Assembly: GCA_943735955.1 (NCBI GenBank)
Contig: OX030958.1
Span: forward strand, 3,940,031-4,004,030
DNA: 64,000 nucleotides
Direction: 5' to 3'
Source of the DNA: Piscicola geometra
Lineage: Eukaryota; Annelida; Clitellata; Hirudinida; Piscicolidae
Part shown: piece after piece, positions 50,092 to 64,000 of the stretch
How the letters are laid out: each line of letters starts with the position of its first letter
How positions within the stretch are numbered: position 1 is the stretch's first letter
Made by a program: the position numbers and the translations under genes
The notes under the pieces: generated by a model
The model's database searches: none
Seen by the model: only the letters and a program-made list of their open reading frames with translations
What the model was told of the DNA's origin: nothing

Positions 50092-53000
50092 ATGGCTGGT
50101 ATTTTACTGGAGACTTGGTCTAATAAGAAGTTGCTTGCCTTTCTGTTACTTCTCTTGCCTATTCAAGTCGGATTCTTTTTAATCGGCGGATTATTATGTT
50201 GGTTAAGTTTTTAGAATTTTGAAAAATTTTTTTTTTAAATTAGATATTTCAAAATATAAGCTCATGCTAAATATATATGTATATTCTAACATTTAATAAT
50301 TAATTGTTTCTTTTCTTCACAGCTCCTTCTCCAAACAATGTACAACAGCTCTTGGGCAACATATGCATAAACCCGTCTGCAGACCTGGAAAAATGGTATG
50401 CCCGTCAAGAAAACTGTGAGGGACCTTACTCAGACCTCTATGCTGAAACGCTAGACCCTGCCCCTCACATGTGGTGGGAAAAGTACAATAAGATGAACAT
50501 CACCAGCGGCAACCAGATAGTCTTTTCGTGGAAGTTTCCCCTTCCGAGGGATGACATGGTGTTGACGATGTCTCCCTGGCACCAGAGCATGATGGCAATG
50601 CTGAAAATCAATGTGGAGTATTATGGCCAAGACAGCTCTCCCAACAATATCTCAAGTTTGTTTTGAAACCTTTCAAACATGTTCAATAATTTAATTTGTC
50701 AAATAAATACTTACTGACTTGCATTCTCCCAGTGAACTTTCCTTCCACGTTGACGTCACACGTGAAGCTGGGATACAAGGACGACTCGACTTCAGGCTGG
50801 ACAGAACTCCACAAGTACTCCAACCTCACCAGACCTCTCCGCTGCTACGACTCACCCTCTGAACATGTCTGTTTTTATGTATGAATATAAAACGTATATT
50901 CAGCTATCTCTTTTTAGGACATTCAACTAATAAGACACAATCTGAGTGTTGAGGTTGAAAGCTTTTGTTAACTTCAACACATTGTCACACCCACACCATG
51001 CAAGCAATCAGTTTCCTCATCCGCCAAACCACAGGCAGACAACAGTGAGCTGCGTCATTACGAGTGCGATCTGATGCCTCTCTTTGAGTTGGGAAGTGTG
51101 CACCACAGGGAGTACCTGGTCAACATCCGCATCCCTTCAGACTCCAACCGACAACTCGGCATGCTGTACGATGCGTGGATTTTTGTAAGTTCTGATTTTT
51201 TTCCTTCTTTTTTATTTATTTATGTTTTATTCGCCATGAGTGCTTCTTATGTCGTAAAATGTCATAATCGTGATACATTTTTAATTTGCGATGATATGTT
51301 TGCCGTCTATGGTGGTAGTTATGGATGCCAATGAGAATGGTTAGAAATAACACCAATTTTTTCGACCTAAAAAAGATCAATTCTAACACATTTTTGAAGA
51401 TTTTCGTATCAAACTGTAAGGGCTATTAACACTATCATCAGCACTAACACTTGTTCAAGCACCACCACCACCCTTCCAATCACACCACCACCACCACTCT
51501 CCAATCACTCCACCATCACCACCCCACAACCCTGACAGATCATCCATCAGAACGGCGGCTTCACGTTTGTGTGGTTCAGTCTCAAGACCATCCTCTTCCC
51601 CATCCTCTCCACCTCCCTCGTCTGGTTCATCTGGAAGGTCATTTGTGCATAACAAGAATAACAACTACTAGATTATTATAATTATAATAATTATAATAAC
51701 AATAACAATATTATTTCGATTATTTCATTATTATCTATAACAGGGTATTAATAAAAATAATAAGAATATATTAATTTTTATTTTGCATTCCTTCAGGTGG
51801 CTCACCTGGACAGGCCGACCAACGTGCTGGAGAGGACTCTGCTTGCTGTCGGCGCTGCCATCACCCTCATGAACTGTGCTCTTGCTCTTGTGCTTTTTGT
51901 TGTTGTTGTTGTTGTATTTCGTTGTGTTGTTCAGCAGTCTGGGGAGGATAGTCTCGTCCAGCTGCGCTGCCCTGCCAGGCTCTTGAGTCAGTTCTCTTGT
52001 GTTCTTGCCCAGCCCGTGTTCCAGGGCTGGGCAGTCTGTCCAGAGATGAGTTTGTTGTCTCCTGGGCTGTCTTGCAGAGTCTGCCCTGGCAGGGTGGCCG
52101 AAGGTACCCACATTTGAGGCGCAAGTGCCCCCCACCGCACCACGTGGAGGTTGTGGGTATGCGGTAGTTGTTGTTGTGGTTGCGGCTCGTTGTTGTTTTT
52201 GTTGCTACTACTGTCGTAGTGCTTGGTTTTGCTACTACTGTTTCTGTTGCGCAACTATTGTTGTTTATTTGTAATAAGTTCATTGCTTTTGCAACGGCTT
52301 TTGTATGATTTGTCTACTCATTAATCCTATTTGTTTTTGTTTGTGACCTAATTATTCTGCTCAATACTACAAACCCCCTTCCACCCACCAACGCACTCCT
52401 ACCACCTACCTACACACACCAACCTCATAACCACTCCCCCCCCCCACCACAGTCCCTGTCGACTGGCTGACCCTCTGGCTGGACATGCCCTTCATGCTCC
52501 TGTACTCTGACATCAGACAGGGCCTCTTCTACTCGGTCCTCTTCTCCTTCTGGGTCATCTTCGTTGGAGAACACATGATGGTTGGTTGCTTGCTTGCTTG
52601 CTTGCTTGCAGAGGCGAGGGGGTGTCTTGACGATGTTTAAAATTATAATAGTTTTTGTTAGTTTTTATGTTGTTTATTAGATTTCATTGTAAACTATTAG
52701 ACCTTAATCTTTATTAGATAATATTCTTAATTGTTAGCCATTATTATTAATGATTAAGTATTAATGCTAATTATTATTAAATGTTAAGTATTGATATTAT
52801 TATTATTAACGCTGTCAACTCCATCCACCGTCGTCAGGACAACGTCAAGCGCAACGAGTTACGTCATTACTGGAAGCAGCTGGTCGCCGTGGCGTGCTGT
52901 TCCGTCTGCATGTTCCTGTTTGACTTCTGCGAACGGTGCATTGTTGTTGTGTGTGCGTGTGTTTAGGAAGCCTCTTTTATTATTCTTTGGGAGGTGGCTC

Positions 53001-55696
53001 TTTGTACTTCGAGTGTAAACAATTTTGAGAATGCTATTTCATGGCTCTTTCCTGCAGTGGCATCCAGCTGACCAACCCCTTCTTCTCCATCTGGTCTTCA
53101 CAAGTCGGCTCCAACATTGCAGTGAGGCTTTTTCTGCTGTGCTTTGTGTCTTTACTCTGAATGATATTTTCTATTCATGCAGATCTTCTTCAAAAACAAC
53201 CACCTCACTCCACAACAACCACCACCTCACTCCACAACAACAACCACCTCACTCCACAACAACCACCACCTCACTCCACAACAACCACCACCTCACTCCA
53301 CAACAACCACCACCTCACTCCACAACAACAACCACCTCACTCCATCACCACAACCACATCACTCCACAACAACAACCACCTCACTCCACAACAACCACCA
53401 CCTCACTCCACAACAACCACCACCTCACTCCACAACAACCACCACCTCACTCCACAACAACAACCACTTCACTCCACAACAACCACCACCTCACTCCACA
53501 ACAACAACCACATCACTCCACAACAACCACCACCTCACTCCACAACAACCACCACCTCACCACAACAACAACCACCTCACTCCACAACAACAACCACTTC
53601 ACTCCACAACAACCACCACCTCACTCCACAACAACAACCACATCACTCCACAACAACAACCACCTCACTCCACAACAACCACCACCTCACTCCACAACAA
53701 CCACCACCTCACTCCACAACAACAACCACCTCACTCCACCACCACAACCACATCACTCCACCACCACAACCACATCACTCCACAACAACAACCACCTCAT
53801 TCCACCACCACAACCACATCACTCCACCACCACAACCACATCACTCCACAACAACAACCACCTCACTCCACAACAGCAACCACCTCACTCCACCACCACA
53901 ACCACATCACTCCACCACCACAACCACTTCACTCCACAACAACAACCACCTCACTCCACAACAACAACCACCTCACTCCACAGCAACAACCACCTCACTC
54001 CGCAGCAACAACCACCTCACTCCACAACAACAACCACCTCACTCCACAACAACCACCACCTCACTCCACAACAACCACCATCTCACTCCACCACCACAAC
54101 CACTTCACTCCACAACAACAACCACCTCACTCCACAACAACAACCACCTCACTCCACAACAACAACAACCACATCACTCCACAACAACAACCACCTCACT
54201 CCACAGCAACAACCACCTCACTCCACAGCAACAACCACCTCACTCCACAGCAACAACCACCTCACTCCACAACAACAACAACCACCTCACTCCACAGCAA
54301 CAACAACTACCTCACTCCACAACAACAACCACCTCACTCCACAACAACAACTACCTCACTCCACAACAACAATCACCTCACTCCACCACCTCACTCCACA
54401 ACAACAATCACCTCACTCCACCACCTCACTCCACAACAACAGCTCTTCTTTCTGACTCTAGCGGGCGCCTCAGTGTGCATCTACTTTCTATGCCTGCTCG
54501 TCAGCGTTGCCATGGTGATGCGTAACATCTGCAGCAAGCGCTCCATCCTTCCCGCCATGAGCAAGCCCAGGCAGAAGTACTACAAGGTATGTTTTCCATA
54601 CACGCATCCATGCGTCCTTGCAAGAGCCTTTTATCGCCATCTTGCTCACTTCATTATATTCACGATTAAATTGATTTATTAAGTTGTTCGTTTTTAATTT
54701 AAATTTCTTAATGTATAAATATTCTAAAGGGGTAAAAAACTGTTTTAATAAAAAAATTTGAAAGCGCTCTTGAATTTTACTAAAAGCGCTGTATAAATTC
54801 TTTTGATAGATTTATTGATTAACGATTCCCACAAAAACCTCGCCACCTACCCACCGTCCACCCGTGCCACAGAACCTCATCTACCGTTTCTCCTTCCTGA
54901 TGCTTCTCACCCTGGTGTGTGCCGCTCTGTCGCTCTTCATGTTCGTCTCTGGCCAGCTGGAGGACACGCACCACCGCAGGGGCAACCGCAACATCCAGTA
55001 CACCAGCGCCATGCAGACCGGTGCGTCCGAGTGGTTGATTCTTGTGTGTGGCAAGTGTCGGCTTGGTGATTGTCTGAAGTGTTTGTTGACTGTGTGTGTT
55101 TTTAAAGATTTTTTTTGATCGATGGTGGACGGGTAACCGAGTGTTTAACGACTCTCGGCTTCACTAAAAATGAATGGTCTCAGGTACGAGTGCAACGGAG
55201 GCCTTATTAACCCATAGGCGCAAATGAAAATATAAAGGCTTGAGTGGCCTGAAAGCTCGTTCGGGTTGTACCCCAGTTTTATAATTTTTGTCTTTATTTT
55301 TATTATTTTTATCATTATTATCGATCTTCATTCACTGTGCATTGTGCATGCAAGCAGGCGTGTACGGCATGTGGAACTTGTACGTCTTCTGCCTCCTCAT
55401 CCTCTACTCGCCCTCCTCCAAGGACATCCCAGTCAACACAAGTCTGTATTTCAAATACTATTTTCTTTCGTTCAGATAATCTTTCTTGAATAATGTTCTA
55501 TAAAAGTTTAAGGAATCGATTATTTCATCCTATCCATCTGCTATAAATTTTTTAGCACTCAAAAACGCATTCACGATTATAACGCACGAACAACGCTGCC
55601 TCGCCAGTGGAAACTGAGAACCTGACCGAACACTCGACCGTCCAGACTGAAGTGCACACCCTCTCCAATCTTCTGCAAAAGTCTGCCGTAGAATGA
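50092..55696 (+). CDS. WLS: Wntless (GPR177/Evi), Wnt cargo receptor
   Basis: Thirteen exons (50092-50197, 50323-50655, 50733-50866, 51035-51184, 51539-51637, 51797-51875, 52453-52580, 52838-52935, 53058-53121, 54443-54586, 54873-55020, 55358-55441, 55608-55696) join in phase to 551 aa; human WLS has 541. It begins [14 protein letters not shown] with the first membrane helix. The lumenal domain follows, then the membrane bundle with [74 protein letters not shown] and [15 protein letters not shown]. It carries lipid-modified Wnt proteins from the endoplasmic reticulum and Golgi to the surface. The C-terminal tail (about 30 residues) is poorly conserved, and its exon is supported mainly by phase. 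Introns hold a LINE-like fragment, a 1.25-kb minisatellite, a stem-loop repeat and a SINE. Confidence 0.97.
51888..52140 (-). mobile_element. Possible 3' fragment of a non-LTR retrotransposon
   Basis: A GC-rich island in Wntless intron 6. Minus-strand frames read [18 protein letters not shown] and, in another frame, [16 protein letters not shown], resembling the Cys/His-rich C-terminal end of LINE polyproteins with frameshifts. It ends in a CAACAACAACAA tail at about 51898-51918, as many LINE 3' ends do. No reverse transcriptase domain is present, so the call is tentative. Confidence 0.3.
53190..54440 (+). repeat. 22-bp minisatellite filling Wntless intron 9
   Basis: About 57 units of a 22-bp sequence made of CCACAACAACAACCACCT plus CACT, with ACC/AAC variants, end directly at the acceptor ACAACAACAG of exon 10 (54443). 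The His/Thr/Leu-rich ORFs of 450-500 codons in three frames are artefacts. Confidence 0.97.
54757..54830 (-). mobile_element. Dispersed stem-loop repeat, copy 2
   Basis: On the minus strand it reads AATCAATAAATCTATCAAAA, a TATACAGCGCT arm (arm bases 54782-54790) and the second arm AAGAGCGCT (54763-54771). This gives the same order and hairpin as the copy at 4722-4800. It occupies much of Wntless intron 10. Confidence 0.55.
55121..55325 (+). mobile_element. tRNA-Ser/Leu-like SINE, copy B
   Basis: The head GGGTAACCGAGTGTTTAACG matches the A-box region of a type II (Ser/Leu) tRNA. GGTACGAGTGC at 55183-55193 matches a B box at the long-variable-arm spacing. The body shares AACCCATAGGCGCAAATGAA with copy A, and the 3' end is ATT-rich (55275-55325). 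It makes up most of Wntless intron 11 in sense orientation. Confidence 0.7.
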
Positions 55697-56411
55697 TTTT
55701 TCAGGCGGGTTTTACCTATTCAGGTCTTTTGACCTCTAATGATCTTGAGATCAATTCGTCAAAGATATTATTTTACATTTTGCATGACTTATGTTCGTAT
55801 TGTTACAAAATCAAAAGTATAAAAATGAGTTTAAAGATCAGTCGCTATATCTACAATTAGAAAACAGCATGCAAATGGTTTTTTATTTGAAAGGACCATG
55901 CTTATCGAATTGGTACGGTCTTTTTGGATATATTTGTTGCTTGGGCTACATATCTGTTGTTTCACCGTCTGTTTTTGACTTAATAGGCGTTTTATAGGCC
56001 ATTGAAGGCATGTTTTGGCTTATTCACGCCACCCTTTATGTGTTTTTTCAAGTTTTTAAAATTTATTAATTAAATACTTCATTATAAACTGATGTTTGTT
56101 CTGTAGCTGTTGGTTAGTTCGGTTTTCACAAATAAATCATTTATGTTTTAAATTTTAGACATAATTTTTTTTCTTTTCATATTTTGAATAATTTTCCATG
56201 ACTTGGTGCACTTGTAGCTGTTTTTATTTACTTATCAAATGGATTAGTGCACAGCTTTTGATTGGTGGTTATTTAAAGGTCTAACTAACCTGTCCCAATT
56301 TTAAAAACTACAGCTGTTGAAATATTTGACGTGACCGCATTATCATACACGACCGATTGTTCGCGTGTATCTTCCGAGGAAGACTTAGCAGAATTCTTCT
56401 CAGTTTGTAAC
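55697..56411. other. Spacer between Wntless and the MXD-like gene
   Basis: AT-rich DNA with the Wntless 3' UTR; an AATAAA lies near 56131-56140. The reading frame of the next gene stays open for about 40 codons upstream of its ATG, so an upstream start exon cannot be excluded. Confidence 0.55.
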
Positions 56412-61140
<4,729 letters not shown>

Positions 61141-61244
61141 TACTGGCCCGTCTGCCTGTCTGTGTGCCTGCCTGCATGGATGGCTTGGAGGGTGATGGGA
61201 GGGATGAAGAGAATGGGTGGTTGTTTGCACAAAAAGAAGGGTAA

Positions 61245-61365
61245 TTGGATGGGAGGAAAGGATTAAAGGATGGGAGGAAAGGATTAAAGGATGGGAGGAA
61301 AGGATTAAAGGATGGGAGGAAGGGATTAAAGGATGGGAGGAAAGAATTAAAGGATGGAAAAAAAG
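61245..61365 (+). repeat. 21-bp minisatellite, about six copies
   Basis: Units of GGATTAAAGGATGGGAGGAA in tandem in the 3' flank of the MXD-like gene. Confidence 0.9.
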
Positions 61366-62868
61366 AAAGGAAGATGTTGCGGCTTTTGGCGAGTGAGTTG
61401 TATGGCAGGATAGGAATTTTAAATGGTTAAAGATTCTATATTTATATGCAAGCGTACTTGCGTGTAGACATTGTTTCTACATGCATGCGTCTGCCTTTTG
61501 TTTTGGCGCTGTTGGCATGGGTGGAAGGTTGGAGGGGTGTTTGTGTGGTTGTATGCTGGTGTGTGTGTGGTTCTATGCCGGTGTGTGTGTGGTTGTATGC
61601 TGCTGTTTGTGTGTGTGGTTGAGAAGTGCTACTGCTTCACAATCCAGAGACCCTACAGTCTGCCACTTGTACTAATAGCGTTGTGATCTACGCTTTCATT
61701 TATATATTCCTCGTATATTCTGCAAAGTTATTTTAAGGCATCTTTATATTTTAAAAAATGAATCTAAAGCTTCTTATATCTGATTATTTATGTATTTTGG
61801 CTTGAAAATCTAATTCAATGAGAATAATGTTTTGAACAATATCACTTTCAGCTCTGTCACTTTCTTTTATCACTTTTTCTTCGTATTTATGTTATTTGAT
61901 ATTTAATAGTATTTCATTGTTTTCATTAACTTCGTGTCATCTATTTATGTATCTATTTAAAGTGGCGTCGAGGTATCCTTAAGCTCTTGTTACTCGTGAT
62001 TGATTGTTGCACGTTGCCGACGGTACTTTGAGTCCTTTGTTACTCGGTGTTGCGTCTGGCGGGCAGACGCTGTTATTGTCGATATTAACCTCTGTGGCAC
62101 TCGTTCGAACACACTATGGCGTGGCGCTTTTGATTTTCAAAATTCTGTCTTCTTCATTTTGAGGTGCCCTGTTGTTTCATTTACCTTATCTGCACTGCAT
62201 CCACCTCCCTCTCCAAGCTTGCAGCAAACCGCGTGCGTCCATCTCCTCATCGACTGTTTCATCATCCAAGTTGCATCTTTCAAATTCACTATATATACAC
62301 ATTCACAGCACATTATTTCTTGATTTTATAGCACTCGTGAATTCGTCATTCAATTCGTTGAATCACTGAAAGCTTTAGTTTTAATTTAACCTCTTGGTGT
62401 ATCTAGCACAGATTTACTATCACATGTACGTATGCGCTCCTGTCTTTTTGAATGGTTCGGCGTGTTGCAGGCATTTTAATATTTCGATAATTTTCCAGTT
62501 TCGCCACAGTGGCTGCATGACTGAAACTTCTATTTGATCTGAAAGTCGTCGCTTCAATCTCGATCAATGCGCCTGTGTTCCCAGGAATTCATCAAATGCC
62601 CATTGCACATGCATCATCGGCGCCATTGGCTGTAATTTCCTATAGGAACCCTCGTAAATATAAGTCATTACGCTCTCTTTTAGAATTGCAACTCTACTGG
62701 GTAATCCTTCTGGGTTCAAATTCATCTTAAATCACTTACCTCTGTTCATCACTGGAAATGTTATCGACACATATATGTAGCTTCACTTGAATTAATTCTT
62801 CTCTAGTATGAATACTTCATGATTATGAGTCTCTTAATAAATTAAGATTGATTTCTTGGCTCATAAAA

Positions 62869-63205
62869 TTGTTTTAAAAAGTGCACAAAAGGACACAGTT
62901 AATCAAAGTGTTAACTTCGGTAATCCGTTAACTGAAAACAACTAAGTTTTTTATATTATCAATATTTCTAGAAAAAACAGTAACAGCGAAATATTTTTTT
63001 AAGTAAATAAAATATATTTAAATTTTTTATGAAAAAAATTAACACTACTTAGAGGTTAACAGACAGATTAACGAAATCTTGATGTAAAAAAGTTTATTAG
63101 TCCGTTAAAAAAATCCAAAGTTAATTTAAAAGTTCAATCATTAACGAAAATGTTAACTTCGTTGATAAAGTTCTAACTGGTTAACGGTTTTGTGCTCAGC
63201 TCTGT
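62869..63205. mobile_element. Possible degenerate MITE
   Basis: The right end, read inverted, is CAGAGCTGAGCACAAAACCG. The left end has GTGCACAAAAGGACACAG. Both are followed inward by several GTTAAC motifs and a GTTAACTTCG sequence near each end. Symmetry is imperfect and no clean target duplication was seen. Confidence 0.3.
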
Positions 63206-63352
63206 AACATTTTGAAGAAAATAGAAAAAACTGAATAAGAAAAAAAATGTCAACAAGTATTTTAGTTACAACTGTTTTTTTCAATTTCATTTTAAAGTAA
63301 TAATCTCATTCACCGTCCATCTCTTTTCTTAAGCTGATGTGTAAAAATAAAC

Positions 63353-64000
63353 ATGGCTGAGATTAACAGTACGTTGGAAGAGATTGTCCAAGATGCAGTC
63401 AAAAACACCACTGTGGTGTCCACTCCCGAGGGGAAAGTGGTGGCTTACAGCAGCCTGGTGATTATGGCCTTGTTGCCCATCTTCTTCGGGTCCTTCAGGT
63501 CTGTAAAGTTCCAACATGAGCAGAAGGTAAGCGACATATGTTGGTAATACATACTTTGTAATACAAAGTTTGTATCATCTGAACGTCTTTCTGAAGATGT
63601 TTAGTTGATTTTGTTGGATTAATTAATGAATAAGATTTATTTAAATAAATACTAAATATGTATGAAACTACAGGCGAGTGGAGTGGTGGCTGAGACCATG
63701 TCCTCCAAGGATGCAGCCTGGTTTCCCATCATGGCCAGTGCCACGCTGGGTGGCCTGTATATCTTCTTCAAGGTTTTTTTAATCAAATAAGTTCACATTT
63801 AAAGATATGAATATATTATATATCTAATAATCATATTAAATCTCCCTTCACATTCCTTATTCAACACATATTAAACATTTCAAAAAATTAAATTTTAATT
63901 TTCACAGTTGTTCAACAAAGACTACATCAACATGGTGCTCACCACGTACTTTTTCTTTCTAGGAGTGCTTGCTCTTGCCCACATCATGAGGTCTTTTGAT
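63353..64000 (+). CDS. HM13: Signal peptide peptidase (HM13/SPP), N-terminal part, partial
   Basis: Exons 63353-63526, 63674-63772 and 63908-64000 (continuing past the window) give the first 122 aa. Exon 1 carries a short N-glycosylatable lumenal start (NST, NTT), then TPEGKVVAYSSLVIMALLPI and FFGSFRSVKF, typical of SPP TM1. Exon 2 has SSKDAAWFPIMASATLGGLY and exon 3 LFNKDYINMVLTTYFFFLGV. The family is an intramembrane aspartyl protease of the endoplasmic reticulum that cuts remnant signal peptides. The catalytic YD and GxGD motifs would lie beyond the window. Confidence 0.95.

Larger units (their letters stand above)
61141..63352. other. Spacer between the MXD-like and HM13 genes
   Basis: Contains a 21-bp minisatellite (61245-61365), G/T-rich DNA (61490-61620) and a possible small inverted-repeat element (62869-63205). 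No further gene was recognised. Confidence 0.55.

Noticed and set aside
51797..52117. Read-through ORF extending Wntless exon 6
   Set aside because: The family sequence continues at 52453 after a splice at 51875; the extension is intronic and holds a LINE-like fragment.
53025..54682. Three overlapping ORFs of 450-500 codons rich in His, Thr and Leu
   Set aside because: Produced by the 22-bp minisatellite in Wntless intron 9. The conserved Wntless protein resumes precisely at 54443 in the spliced frame.
55121..55205. Considered as a functional tRNA gene
   Set aside because: The A and B boxes are degenerate, no acceptor stem closes around them, and the sequence continues into a SINE body shared with 10005-10180.

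Overview
The window looks like genomic DNA from a bilaterian invertebrate, most likely a lophotrochozoan (inference; an annelid or leech-like genome would fit). Genes have many short exons with GT-AG introns. Exon sequence is GC-balanced, the surrounding DNA is AT-rich, and introns and spacers are full of micro- and minisatellites. The proteins are animal-type: a nicotinic receptor subunit, Wntless, ARMC5, an MXD/MNT-type bHLH-Zip factor and signal peptide peptidase. There is no prokaryotic gene organisation. All exon models were read by eye from splice sites, reading phase and family similarity; each spliced model keeps an open frame.

Layout: 3-3216 (+) is the C-terminal half of an SLC16-type monocarboxylate transporter. 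5662-24950 (-) is a nicotinic acetylcholine receptor subunit without the alpha-type vicinal cysteines; its introns hold large tandem arrays and a tRNA-derived SINE. 25-30.8 kb is a repeat-rich spacer with a few exon-like segments, one of which runs directly into a 20-fold tandem array of a consensus 5' splice site. 30825-32411 is a decayed hAT transposon with intact terminal repeats and 8-bp target duplications. 35001-37787 (+) is a five-exon gene for an unrecognised, largely disordered protein. 38260-44646 (-) is ABCE1 (17 exons, 600 aa). 46106-49690 (-) is ARMC5 (6 exons, 933 aa). 50092-55696 (+) is Wntless (13 exons, 551 aa). 56412-61140 (+) is a small MXD/MNT-like repressor (6 exons, 179 aa). 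63353 to the window end (+) is the start of signal peptide peptidase.

Neighbour relations: ARMC5 and Wntless are head-to-head with 401 bp between start codons. The 35-kb gene and ABCE1 are tail-to-tail, with their polyadenylation signals within 28 bp of each other. The transporter and receptor genes also converge. The genes do not form an obvious functional pathway.

The most unusual signal is strand-oriented repeat growth at splice sites. CA/ACC/ATC-rich repeats (sense strand) abut many 3' splice sites, G-, GT- or GTA-rich repeats start at 5' splice sites, and one minisatellite is built from a donor site. Two dispersed families, a tRNA-Ser/Leu-like SINE and a short stem-loop element, recur in the window.
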